Below, one piece after another: positions 25,849 through 34,616 of a stretch of 64,000 bases of DNA. The position numbers and the translations under genes were made by a program. Source of the DNA: Cernens ardua. GTDB taxonomy: Bacteria > Pseudomonadota > Gammaproteobacteria > Pseudomonadales > Halomonadaceae. How positions within the stretch are numbered: the stretch's first letter is position 1; every line of letters starts with the position of its first letter. Location of the stretch: contig NZ_JBPCZH010000002.1 in the NCBI RefSeq assembly GCF_051251085.1, positions 124,001-188,000 of the forward strand, in the 5' to 3' direction. Below the pieces are notes generated by a model that saw only the letters and a program-made list of their open reading frames with translations, ran no database searches and was not told the DNA's origin.

Positions 25849-27054
25849 TTGATCATCCATCCCAAGGTTCGTGGCTTTATTTGCACCACTACTCATCCTG
25901 TTGGTTGCAAGGAAAATGTTGCAGAGCAGATTGCAGTCACTGAGAAAGATGGCGTCAGACATGACGGCCCCAAAAAAGTACTGGTCATTGGTGCGTCCAG
26001 TGGCTATGGGTTGGCGGCACGTATCACAGCGGCCTTCGGCTACGGTGCTGATACTCTGGGGGTATTTTTCGAAAAGCCCGGAACGGAAAAGAGAAGTGGT
26101 ACAGCAGGTTGGTACAACTCTGCTGCATTTGATGAATTCGCCAAGGAAAAGGGGCTTTTCAGCAAATCCATCAATGGTGATGCCTTCTCCAATGAGGCAC
26201 GTGACCACGTCATTGATATCATCAGGAATGAAATGGGCGGTCAGGTAGATCTGGTTGTCTATTCACTGGCTTCCCCCGTGCGCAAGCTGCCCGATACCGG
26301 TGAAGTCAAGCGTTCTGCTTTGAAGCCTATTGGTGAAACCTATACTGCCACGGCTATCGATACCAATCGTGATACCATTATCGAAGCGTCTGTAGAACCT
26401 GCTACTGAACAGGAAATTGAAGATACGGTTACTGTCATGGGCGGGCAGGATTGGGAACTCTGGATCAATGCGCTGGATGATGCGGGTGTTTTGTCTGATA
26501 AAGCCAAAACGGTTGCCTTTAGCTACATTGGTACAGACATTACATGGCCGATCTATTGGCACGGCGCTTTGGGTAAAGCAAAAGCTGACCTCGATGCTAC
26601 TGCCCAGCGGTTGGATAAAAAGCTGGGTGCCAAGGGCGGTAGCGCCAATGTTGCTGTTCTTAAATCGGTTGTGACACAAGCCAGTGCCGCCATTCCTGTT
26701 ATGCCGCTTTACATCTCCATGATTTATAAGATCATGAAAGAGAAAGGGTTGCATGAGGGGACGATTGAGCAGCTGAATCGCCTGTTCCGTGACCGCCTGT
26801 ATCCGGAAAATGGTCAGAAGGGTGAAACCGATGAAGAAAATCGTTTCCGTTTGGATGATTGGGAGCTGCGCGATGATGTGCAGAATGAATGCAAGGCATT
26901 ATGGCCAACGGTGACAACGGAAAATCTTTTCGAGATCACGGATTACGCTGGCTACAAGCATGAATTCCTCAAGCTTTTCGGATTTGAGAACCCTAATGTT
27001 GATTATGATGCGGACGTGAATCCGGATATCAAGTTTGACGTGGATTCGCTGTAA
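25849..27054 (+). CDS. fabV: Enoyl-ACP reductase FabV
   Basis: FabV reduces trans-2-enoyl-ACP with NADH in the last step of fatty-acid elongation. Unlike FabI, it is naturally insensitive to triclosan. The 401-residue protein starts IIHPKVRGFICTTTHPVGC, the family N terminus. The nucleotide loop is VIGASSGYGLAAR, and the catalytic Tyr-X8-Lys lies in SYIGTDITWPIYWHGALGKAK. C-terminal NGQKGETDEENRFRLDDWE is also typical. The start codon is TTG at 25849, supported by the family N terminus and GAGG about ten bases upstream. The gene is followed by a strong terminator and appears monocistronic. Confidence 0.95.
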   Translation: MIIHPKVRGFICTTTHPVGCKENVAEQIAVTEKDGVRHDGPKKVLVIGASSGYGLAARITAAFGYGADTLGVFFEKPGTEKRSGTAGWYNSAAFDEFAKEKGLFSKSINGDAFSNEARDHVIDIIRNEMGGQVDLVVYSLASPVRKLPDTGEVKRSALKPIGETYTATAIDTNRDTIIEASVEPATEQEIEDTVTVMGGQDWELWINALDDAGVLSDKAKTVAFSYIGTDITWPIYWHGALGKAKADLDATAQRLDKKLGAKGGSANVAVLKSVVTQASAAIPVMPLYISMIYKIMKEKGLHEGTIEQLNRLFRDRLYPENGQKGETDEENRFRLDDWELRDDVQNECKALWPTVTTENLFEITDYAGYKHEFLKLFGFENPNVDYDADVNPDIKFDVDSL

Positions 27055-27110
27055 CCGGATACGACCAAGGCACCGCAGTCGCCTTGTGTACTGCGAGCCT
27101 ACCCCTGAAG

Positions 27111-27141
27111 CCCGACACTATTGATGAGTGTCGGGTTTTTT
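27111..27141 (+). terminator. fabV terminator
   Basis: The stem CCCGACACT (27111-27119) pairs with AGTGTCGGG (27127-27135) and is followed by six T. The right part of the hairpin encodes the last codons and stop of the convergent brkB-like gene. Confidence 0.92.
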
Positions 27142-28032
27142 ATTTATATCCTGTTGCGAATCATATTCGCCCGTGCGAGTAATCAAGACATTCAGGTTGG
27201 CGCCCAGCAGGACGATATAGGTAGATAGCCATAGCCAAATCAACAATATAACGACGGTTCCCAGTGAGCCATAAGTAATATTGTAATGTCCGAAATGGCT
27301 GACATAGGAAGAGAACCCTGCCGAGCACAGCATCCAGACGAGGGTGGCACCCCATGTGCCGGGTAAGTGAAGCTGCCAGTGTTGTTTACGGCGGTTTGGA
27401 CCATAACGATAAAGCATGGCAATCGCAACGGATGCCATGACCAATAAGATGATCCAACGTGCATAGTAGAGAAACGAACTGATGCTGAACCCGCCGATCG
27501 CTGGGAACCAATGGAAGAGAGCTGGTAAAACGGCAACCAGCATGAGCGTAATGACAGTTAACAGTATCATGCTAAAGGTCATCGCAACATTGAGTGCGGT
27601 GAGCTGTACGATATTGCGTGTCTCTTTATATCCGTGAATGATATTGAGCCCTTGTACAAAAGCCCGCACACCCCGAGAGGCACTGAACAGTATCAGACAT
27701 AGGCTTACCACAACTGTCAAACTCAATCCACGGGTAACATGATGAGAGGTCGCTTCTGCTTGTGTAGTGATGAGCGTTGCGACTTCGGAAGGCAGGAAAT
27801 GGGTGAACGAGGAAAATTGTTCCAACACAATAAAGGGGTTGGAGACCATGGCAACGACGGTGATGACTGCCGCAATCGTAGGGAAAAGAGCCATCAGCCA
27901 ATAAAAGGCGATGCCGGAGGCAATAAGGCTGGTGTGGTTTTCGTTCGATGCCTGATACAACGCCCAACCGTAACGAAATAACCATGTGTTGCGCACTTTG
28001 TCGATACGGTGCTTATTCACCGGAAAACTCAT
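27118..28032 (-). CDS. YihY/BrkB family inner-membrane protein
   Basis: A 304-residue polytopic inner-membrane protein of the YihY/BrkB (UPF0761) family. The family was once annotated as ribonuclease BN, but it is a membrane protein of unsettled function. About six hydrophobic segments are visible; the region ASGIAFYWLMALFPTIAAVI near residue 40 and SFLYYARW are typical. Its last codons lie inside the fabV terminator, showing tight convergent packing. Confidence 0.85.
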   Translation of the reverse strand: MSFPVNKHRIDKVRNTWLFRYGWALYQASNENHTSLIASGIAFYWLMALFPTIAAVITVVAMVSNPFIVLEQFSSFTHFLPSEVATLITTQAEATSHHVTRGLSLTVVVSLCLILFSASRGVRAFVQGLNIIHGYKETRNIVQLTALNVAMTFSMILLTVITLMLVAVLPALFHWFPAIGGFSISSFLYYARWIILLVMASVAIAMLYRYGPNRRKQHWQLHLPGTWGATLVWMLCSAGFSSYVSHFGHYNITYGSLGTVVILLIWLWLSTYIVLLGANLNVLITRTGEYDSQQDINKKPDTHQ

Positions 28033-28473
28033 GAACGGGGCTCCAACTGCATAAAATCAATGAGGTCATGGATGCGTTTGTAGGATACTTGCGTGGGATG
28101 CGTTGGCTCGCGCGCAAAGGCAAGCATGTCATCATGAAACCAAAGCGTCCACATCCTGATCGCTCACCCTGATTCTGGCAAGACACTACCATGTAAATAC
28201 GGCAGGATCACCTCGTGTATCGTTTTCACTTAAGCTTAGCACTGATTTGATCCGAAGCCACTCTACCTAAACAAACCCACCGTGATAAACCTGCCGTAAT
28301 ATTCGGATGAATGAACCTTCCTGAATAACAGGCGCTTCAGAATCAGGGCTTTATAACCAAAGATATGAGAGGTGGGAAAGGAGAGGAGGTGGGAAAGGAG
28401 AGGAGGTGGCAAATGACAAGCGCAAGCAAAAGCACCTGTCATTATGGAAAGTGCCCCCTTGGTAGAGGGATAT
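28033..28473. other. Intergenic region with a 17-bp repeat
   Basis: These 441 bp contain the promoter of the brkB-like gene and the 3' flank of the helicase gene. Apart from the short repeat at 28370-28409, nothing stands out. Confidence 0.45.
28370..28409. repeat. 17-bp purine-rich tandem repeat
   Basis: AGGTGGGAAAGGAGAGG occurs twice exactly (28370-28386, 28387-28403) and begins a third time (28404-28409). The top strand is almost all purine. Confidence 0.88.
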
Positions 28474-29934
28474 TTAGTCTTGTTGGCGATGGCGTTGGTT
28501 ACTGGCTTTAGGCGATTTACCCCCAGTGTTTCCACGAGCAGGACGCTCGTTATTCGATGCCCGAACGCGATCTTTTGATGCAGTTGATCTTCCGCTAGCC
28601 CCGGATCGATGCGCAGAACCGTGTTTTCGTTCGTTATCACGGTTGTGATGAGTATTATCGCTATGAGTACTGCTGTTACTACGCCGTGGCTTGCGGCGTC
28701 GATTTCCCTGCCCCTGTGCCTGCCGATGTTGAGAGGCTCCCCCCTGTTGACGATGATCTCGGGAGGGTGACGGTGCTGATTCCATAGCTGGTTGTGCAGC
28801 GGGATCGAAGTTTTCCGCGACGGCGACCGGTAATTTTTTATTGATCAGCCGCTCAATCTGCTTGAGCTGCCCCTGTTCTTCCGGCGAAACAAGTGACATG
28901 GCTTGCCCTGAGGCCCCTGCACGTCCGGTACGGCCAATTCGATGCACGTAATCCGGTGCCGCCTTCGGCAACTCAAAATTGATGACATTCGGTAATTCGG
29001 AAATATCAATACCGCGGGCGGCGACATCGGTGGCAACGAGCACATTCACACTGCCATCCTTAAAACCGGCCAGTGCCGAGGTACGTGCATTCTGACTCTT
29101 GTTACCATGAATGGCCGCCGCAGAGATGCCAGCACGTTCCAGGCGTTGGGTGACACGGTTGGCCATGTGCTTGGTTACTGTGAATACCAGAACCTGCTTC
29201 AATTGATGCTGTTTGATCAGGTGAATCAGCAATGCTGACTTGGCACCTTTTTCAGTTTTATAGATGCTCTGGTCGATCGCCTTGGCTGTTGTATTGCGTG
29301 GCGCCACATCGATGGAAACCGGATCAACCAAAATGGTATTGGTCAGGGCACGAATTTCGCTGGAAAATGTAGCAGAAAAAAGCAGATTTTGACGTTTCTT
29401 CGGTAACAACGCCAAAATGCGTTTTATATCCCTCAAGAATCCCATGTCCAGCATGCGGTCTGCTTCATCCAATACCAGTGTGTTTACCTGATCCAGGAAG
29501 ATAGCTTTCTGGTTAACCAAATCCAGCAGGCGTCCGGGGCAAGCGACCAGCACATCAGCCCCCTGACTAAGCCGCTCAATTTGAGGGTTGATTTTAACCC
29601 CACCAAATACAACCGCTGTTTTAGGCCGTGGTTTCATGAACTGACTATATTCGATCACCGCTTCATGTACCTGAGCGGCCAGTTCCCGGGTAGGAGTCAG
29701 TATCAGCGATTTGACCTTTCGGGCGGAAACAGGCTGCTCTTGCGTTAGCTTTTGCAAAATGGGCAGGGTGAAGGCCGCTGTTTTGCCTGTCCCCGTTTGT
29801 GCGGCTGCCAAGACGTCATGCTGAGCATTAATGGCCGGAATAGCCTGAGCCTGTATGGGGGAGGGCTGCGTGTAGCCCGCTTTTTCAACGGCTTGTAGCA
29901 GCTTCGGGTCGAGTCCTAAAGAATCAAATGACAT
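28474..29934 (-). CDS. rhlE: DEAD-box RNA helicase, RhlE-like
   Basis: An ATP-dependent RNA helicase of 486 residues that remodels RNA in ribosome assembly and mRNA decay. Motifs in order: Q motif (GYTQPSPIQAQAIP), Walker A AAQTGTGKT (around residue 42), DEAD in VLDEADRMLDMGF, SAT in LFSATFSSEI, and motif VI HRIGRTGRAG. The tail from about residue 380 is low-complexity, basic and rich in Ser, Arg and Gln (for example GNRRRKPRRSNSS), as in RhlE proteins. RhlE is more likely than SrmB, DeaD or DbpA because no extra C-terminal domain follows. Confidence 0.9.
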   Translation of the reverse strand: MSFDSLGLDPKLLQAVEKAGYTQPSPIQAQAIPAINAQHDVLAAAQTGTGKTAAFTLPILQKLTQEQPVSARKVKSLILTPTRELAAQVHEAVIEYSQFMKPRPKTAVVFGGVKINPQIERLSQGADVLVACPGRLLDLVNQKAIFLDQVNTLVLDEADRMLDMGFLRDIKRILALLPKKRQNLLFSATFSSEIRALTNTILVDPVSIDVAPRNTTAKAIDQSIYKTEKGAKSALLIHLIKQHQLKQVLVFTVTKHMANRVTQRLERAGISAAAIHGNKSQNARTSALAGFKDGSVNVLVATDVAARGIDISELPNVINFELPKAAPDYVHRIGRTGRAGASGQAMSLVSPEEQGQLKQIERLINKKLPVAVAENFDPAAQPAMESAPSPSRDHRQQGGASQHRQAQGQGNRRRKPRRSNSSTHSDNTHHNRDNERKHGSAHRSGASGRSTASKDRVRASNNERPARGNTGGKSPKASNQRHRQQD

Positions 29935-30360
29935 CTAATACGATAATCCTGGGAAAAATCCAATATGCCCTTACGTAATGGGATGCTGACAGAACAACGT
30001 GTCGGCCTCTCTCGTAAAGGCACCACTGTAATGAGTGGGTAAAAAGCCAGTATACCACACTGATTGCGTACACTTGTTTTTGTACAGCGAGGTAATGGAT
30101 GAATTGAGTGTGAGGTGTACGTCCCCTTCGTATTAATGGCTACTGGGGAGTATTTGGCGGATTTATCCAGACGTTGAGTATGGTTGTGAAAATCATAGCC
30201 TTGCTCAATCGAGGGATTAGAAGGACTTGGCTTGCATACAGGCATAAGCACGCTAGACTGACGTCATATTTCCATTTTTCTTATTCTATTGGATGCACTG
30301 TAGGTAAGCGGCAGGAGCGATTGAGCTTTATTGCCCTCTGCTGTGCTGTCAGGAGTTTTT
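29935..30360. other. Divergent promoter region, rhlE and grx-like
   Basis: These 426 bp separate the helicase gene from the glutaredoxin-like gene. A frame crossing it on the minus strand has no credible composition. No structured element was recognised. Confidence 0.4.
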
Positions 30361-30630
30361 ATGTCTGCAACCCCCACCATTCGTTTGGCGCTTTATCACT
30401 TTCAGTCGTGCCCGTTTTGCAGAATTGTACGGCAACACATTCAGCAAATGGGGCTGAATGCGATTGATATGCGTGATATTCAGTTGGATAGAAAAAACAG
30501 GCAGGATTTGATTGAAGGGGGAGGTAAACCTCAGGTGCCCTGCCTTTTGATTACTGATCAAGAGGGTAATCAGCAGTGGCTATATGAATCCGCTGATATC
30601 AATCACTATCTGGACAAAAACTTCGGATAA
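30361..30630 (+). CDS. Glutaredoxin-like thiol protein
   Basis: An 89-residue glutaredoxin/GST N-terminal domain protein. The redox motif CPFC lies at about residues 18-21 in HFQSCPFCRIVRQH, KPQVPCLLI is the cis-proline substrate loop, and YESADINHYLDKNF closes the fold. An AGGAG site lies seven bases before the ATG at 30361; the frame is open 30 bases further upstream. It stands alone and its partner proteins are unknown. Confidence 0.88.
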   Translation: MSATPTIRLALYHFQSCPFCRIVRQHIQQMGLNAIDMRDIQLDRKNRQDLIEGGGKPQVPCLLITDQEGNQQWLYESADINHYLDKNFG

Positions 30631-30765
30631 AGATACTAGTCGGAAAAATGTTTTTATTAAAATAATAAGGCTAGGGGGCTTGGCTCCTTTTATTTGAAAA
30701 GCGCCAGTGCAATTATTGTGCGCTGGCGCTCTGATTTACTTTTTGTAGTCTACACTACGTCGGGC

Positions 30766-32769
30766 TCATACTTCCTTGTAAAGCTCACTCCCTTCTTCCT
30801 TGAACCGTTCAGCCTGTTGACGCATTCCTCTGGCCTTTTCTTCAGCCGCGTTATCTAAAGTAGAATTATCGATGGCACCCCTATCAAAAGAGGCGCCATC
30901 TGTAGCAGCCTGATTGATCGCTGGATTTTGTTTTTTCCCGTATTTATCCCTGACTTCCTGAGTAATCTTCATGGAGCAAAACTTCGGTCCACACATCGAG
31001 CAGAAATGAGCTACCTTGGCAGATTCCTTGGGAAGTGTTTCATCATGGAATTCACGTGCGGTATCAGGGTCTAGCCCCAGATTGAATTGATCTTCCCAAC
31101 GGAATTCGAAACGAGCCTTTGACAGGGCATTATCACGCCGTTGTGCACCGGGGTGGCCCTTTGCCAGATCCGCTGCGTGAGCGGCTATCTTGTAGGTAAT
31201 GATGCCGGTTTTAACATCATCCCTGTTAGGCAGACCCAAGTGTTCTTTTGGAGTGACATAACAGAGCATGGCGCATCCGTACCAGCCAATTTGGGCTGCA
31301 CCAATCGCCGAGGTGATATGGTCATACCCCGGAGCGATATCCGTAACCAATGGACCAAGTGTGTAGAACGGCGCTTCGTCACAGCATTCCAGCTGTTTGT
31401 CCATGTTTTCCTTGATGAGCTGCATTGGCACATGTCCCGGTCCTTCGATCATGACTTGAACATCGTGCTCCCAGGCGATGCGAGTCAGTTCTCCCAGTGT
31501 TTCCAACTCAGCAAATTGTGCAGCATCATTGGCATCCCGTATGGAGCCAGGGCGTAGTCCGTCGCCAAGAGAGAACGAGACATCGTACGCTTTCATGATC
31601 TCGCAAATATCGTCGAAGTGAGTGTACAAGAAGCTCTCTTTGTGATGTGCCAAACACCACTTCGCCATGATCGACCCTCCGCGCGAGACAATCCCGGTAG
31701 TACGCTCGGCAGTAAGGGGTACATAACGCAGCAGTACACCGGCATGGATGGTGAAGTAGTCCACGCCCTGTTCGGCTTGTTCGATAAGGGTGTCGCGGAA
31801 CAGTTCCCACGTGAGGTCTTCGGCTACGCCATTCACTTTTTCGAGCGCTTGATAGATGGGAACAGTTCCAATAGGAACGGGGGAGTTACGAATGATCCAC
31901 TCCCTTGTTTCGTGAATGTTCTTGCCGGTTGAGAGGTCCATGATGGTATCGGCTCCCCACCGGATCCCCCACGTCATCTTGTCCACTTCTTCTTCAATGG
32001 AAGAAGAAAGCGCGGAATTACCTAAATTACCGTTGATTTTGACGAGGAAATTACGGCCAATAATCATCGGTTCCAATTCGGGATGATTGATATTCGCCGG
32101 TATGATGGCACGCCCTCTGGCAATTTCTTCGCGCACAAATTCGGGGGTAATGTCCTCCGAAATCAGCGCGCCAAACGATTCCCCGCGATGTTCATGGGAG
32201 AGTTCTTCTTCCGCAAACTGGCAGCGTAACTGGTGCCTCCGCTGATTTTCACGTACGGCGACATATTCCATTTCAGGCGTCACAATACCCTGCCGTGCAT
32301 AGTGCATTTGTGAGACATTACAACCGGGTTTGGCTCTATAGGGTGTTCTTTTCAAGTCGAAGCGTAGGGGGGCCAGCAAAGGATCTTCTGCACGTCGACG
32401 TCCGTAATGAGAGCTCAATTGAGAAAGGGGCTCTGTATCGTCACGCTCATCTATCCATGGGCGGCGCAACTCTGGTAACCCTTTGCGTATGTCGATATGA
32501 GCCTCGGGGTCGGTGTAGGGGCCGGAGGTGTCATAAACAAGTACGGGAGGGTTTTCTTCTATCTCAGTACTGGTTGTTGTTGGTGTTAGGGTGATTTCCC
32601 GCATGGGAACACGAATATCTGTACGTGACCCTTGAATGTATACCTTGCGTGACGCAGGTAATGGATCAATGACGGCCTGATTCACACTGGCTTTTTCGGC
32701 CAGAAAATTTCCAGTCAGTGATTTTTTCTTGCTTGCAGCAACTTGGTTAGGATCTTGTACTGTCGTCAT
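30766..32769 (-). CDS. thiC: Phosphomethylpyrimidine synthase ThiC
   Basis: ThiC is a radical SAM enzyme that rearranges aminoimidazole ribotide into hydroxymethylpyrimidine phosphate for thiamine synthesis. The 667-residue protein is full length for the long bacterial form. The 4Fe-4S cysteines are in CSMCGPKFCSMKI near residue 595 (CX2CX4C). MIEGPGHVPMQLI and GNLGNSALSSSIEEEVDKM are invariant ThiC stretches. A TPP riboswitch lies 140 bp upstream on the same strand. No other thi genes follow it here, so thiC is probably transcribed alone. Confidence 0.97.
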   Translation of the reverse strand: MTTVQDPNQVAASKKKSLTGNFLAEKASVNQAVIDPLPASRKVYIQGSRTDIRVPMREITLTPTTTSTEIEENPPVLVYDTSGPYTDPEAHIDIRKGLPELRRPWIDERDDTEPLSQLSSHYGRRRAEDPLLAPLRFDLKRTPYRAKPGCNVSQMHYARQGIVTPEMEYVAVRENQRRHQLRCQFAEEELSHEHRGESFGALISEDITPEFVREEIARGRAIIPANINHPELEPMIIGRNFLVKINGNLGNSALSSSIEEEVDKMTWGIRWGADTIMDLSTGKNIHETREWIIRNSPVPIGTVPIYQALEKVNGVAEDLTWELFRDTLIEQAEQGVDYFTIHAGVLLRYVPLTAERTTGIVSRGGSIMAKWCLAHHKESFLYTHFDDICEIMKAYDVSFSLGDGLRPGSIRDANDAAQFAELETLGELTRIAWEHDVQVMIEGPGHVPMQLIKENMDKQLECCDEAPFYTLGPLVTDIAPGYDHITSAIGAAQIGWYGCAMLCYVTPKEHLGLPNRDDVKTGIITYKIAAHAADLAKGHPGAQRRDNALSKARFEFRWEDQFNLGLDPDTAREFHDETLPKESAKVAHFCSMCGPKFCSMKITQEVRDKYGKKQNPAINQAATDGASFDRGAIDNSTLDNAAEEKARGMRQQAERFKEEGSELYKEV

Positions 32770-32909
32770 CTCTCTCTCCTGAAGTCATTGGCTTGACTGG
32801 ATAGAGCTGATCACGGAGGGCAGGGGACGAGGAAGTATACGGTCAGTGGTTCTGGTATAAGCAAACCGCATACACATTGGGAGACGCATACAACAAGAAC
32901 AGTTGCGCC

Positions 32910-33012
32910 GCTTGATTCCTACGCCGGTACTAGCCGGATCAGGTTCTACGGGATCCACACTTGAGCGTTGCTCTGTGTGATCTCAGCCGGTATTACCGGC
33001 ACCCCGTCAAGC
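32910..33012 (-). promoter_or_regulatory. TPP riboswitch (THI element) of thiC
   Basis: Read on the minus strand, this stretch opens with GCTTGACGGGGTGCC, has GGCTGAGA, then GAACCTGATC and GGCGTAGGAA, and closes with TCAAGC. This is the conserved order of the thiamine pyrophosphate aptamer, with P1 formed by GCTTGA/TCAAGC. It lies in the leader of thiC and predicts shut-off by thiamine pyrophosphate. Confidence 0.96.
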
Positions 33013-33323
33013 AAAACAGGTAACATGGGTTACCCGGGCTTTAATGGAAAACGTTGTCTCGGGTGACGGCAACCTTGTTAGCGCCAACCCTTCAATCATC
33101 AACATTTTCTTTCGAGAACGTCCATACTGCCAGAGTTTTCACTACTGGCACTTTTCGCCACGATTAATTTCGAACAAAAATTCCTTTCAACATAAATGAT
33201 ATGTATCAAGAATTATTCAGACACAACGGTGCTGAACATGACGTTCACTTAAGGATATCCTCAAGATAGGCTTAGTGTGTTGTGTCCGGTGAATCGGGTC
33301 AAGTCCTATCTTCATTTCCTTCT
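33013..33323. other. Region upstream of the TPP riboswitch
   Basis: This stretch holds the thiC promoter side and the 3' flank of the DUF4870-like gene. A hairpin TGCCAG/CTGGCA at 33128-33150 is followed by CTTTT on the plus strand. No gene was seen. Confidence 0.4.
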
Positions 33324-33695
33324 TCAATAAAGCCATGAGGCAAGTTTGGAAGGAGATTCACGCCTGTCGAGTGCCTTCCATCCACGTATACAACGAACAA
33401 TTATCCATAGATACAGGAAAGGAATCAGTACATAACCTATCACTATGATTGAAAGGACTGCCACGATGATACCGTAGAGCAGGCTGATCCAGAATGTTCG
33501 GCGCTGGAATCTCAGGTGTTCTTCCAGATATGGGGCAGAGTTGCCTCGGTAAATATAGGCCATGGCACACCCCACTACGGATGAGATGCCTACCGCAAGA
33601 CCAATTAGATAAAGTACATAGATAATCCGGACAGTAGGGGTAATGTCCTGTTTATTATCCGAGTAAGGCGTGTTTTCTGATAGGGAAGTATTCAT
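33324..33695 (-). CDS. DUF4870-like membrane protein
   Basis: A small inner-membrane protein of about 123 residues with three predicted helices: IIYVLYLIGLAVGISSVVGC near the N terminus, then TFWISLLYGIIVAVLSIIVIG and VLIPFLYLWIIVRC. The loop YLEEHLRFQRRTFWISL and the ending RCIRGWKALDR resemble DUF4870 proteins of pseudomonads. Function is unknown. The frame is open to an ATG at 33728; neither start has a clear ribosome site. Confidence 0.65.
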   Translation of the reverse strand: MNTSLSENTPYSDNKQDITPTVRIIYVLYLIGLAVGISSVVGCAMAYIYRGNSAPYLEEHLRFQRRTFWISLLYGIIVAVLSIIVIGYVLIPFLYLWIIVRCIRGWKALDRRESPSKLASWLY

Positions 33696-33853
33696 GTCAT
33701 CGTCTCGTCTTTTCCCAACAGCATTCATTACTGGTCAGGAAGTTTTGTATAATCTTCGTAATCCTGGGTGATGCAGGTGCATTTAGTGCCATAGATCGAA
33801 TATAGGACATCATCTTAGACACGACAAAAGCCAACAGTTCAAGGAGCAATAAC

Positions 33854-34342
33854 ATGCCTTCATTCGATATCGTCTCCGAATTCGATAAGCACGAAGCGAC
33901 CAACGCCGTGGATCAGGCCAACCGTGAGGTGGAATCACGCTTCGACTTCAAGGGAGTGGATGCTTCTTTCACTCTTGAGGGAGATAATAAAGTATCTTTG
34001 GAAGCAGATGCTGATTTCCAGCTTAAGCAGATGCTGGAAATGCTCCGCGGCAAACTCATCAAGCGCGGTATTGATGCCCGTTGCATGGATGAACAGCCCC
34101 CTCAGCTTTCAGGGGTGAAAGCGCGTCAGGAAGTGCTTTTGAAGCAAGGTCTGGATCAGGTGGAGGCCAAGCAGATAGTCAAGTTACTCAAGGATGCCAA
34201 GCTTAAGGTTCAGGCCCAGATTCAGGGTGACAAGGTGCGCGTTACCGGCAAAAAACGTGATGATCTGCAAACGGCGATTGCTCTTTTAAAAGGAGAAAGT
34301 GGCCCGGATCTTCCATTGCAATACAATAATTTCCGTGACTGA
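33854..34342 (+). CDS. yajQ: YajQ nucleotide-binding protein
   Basis: A 162-residue YajQ-family (UPF0234) protein. Members bind nucleotides, and in some bacteria they sense cyclic di-GMP and act on transcription. The family start MPSFDIVSEFDKHEATNAVD, then ESRFDFKG, DDLQTAIALLKG and the C-terminal LPLQYNNFRD are all characteristic. A strong AAGGAG site precedes the ATG. Its role here is not evident from the neighbours. Confidence 0.95.
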   Translation: MPSFDIVSEFDKHEATNAVDQANREVESRFDFKGVDASFTLEGDNKVSLEADADFQLKQMLEMLRGKLIKRGIDARCMDEQPPQLSGVKARQEVLLKQGLDQVEAKQIVKLLKDAKLKVQAQIQGDKVRVTGKKRDDLQTAIALLKGESGPDLPLQYNNFRD

Positions 34343-34616
34343 AATTTCCGTAACTGATGTTGGCGATATCCGGATGATTTGATGTCGGCGTTATGGAGAA
34401 TATTTTCGTTGGGAAATAATTCTCTGCTTTTTTGGATTGGCAAGAAGGCAATGCCGGCGTATAGTCCGCCCGTTTTCGGCATTATTCATGTGCTGTGTGG
34501 TGTTATCCGTGCTGGAAATTGTGGCTACATGTTACGTGTGTATCAGGTAGCCTTGTCTTGTTGATTCTTCCTTGAAATGGATTCTCTTTCCCTGGGAAGA
34601 TTGCATGGAGTTCCTC

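Noticed and set aside
26635..26644. GGCGGTAGCG, identical to the core of the ops element
   Set aside because: It lies inside the fabV coding region and encodes a Gly-Gly-Ser stretch; there is no polysaccharide operon directly downstream, so it is coincidence.
28263..28640. Frame overlapping the 3' end of the helicase gene
   Set aside because: It overlaps rhlE in another frame and continues through purine repeats; no family signs.
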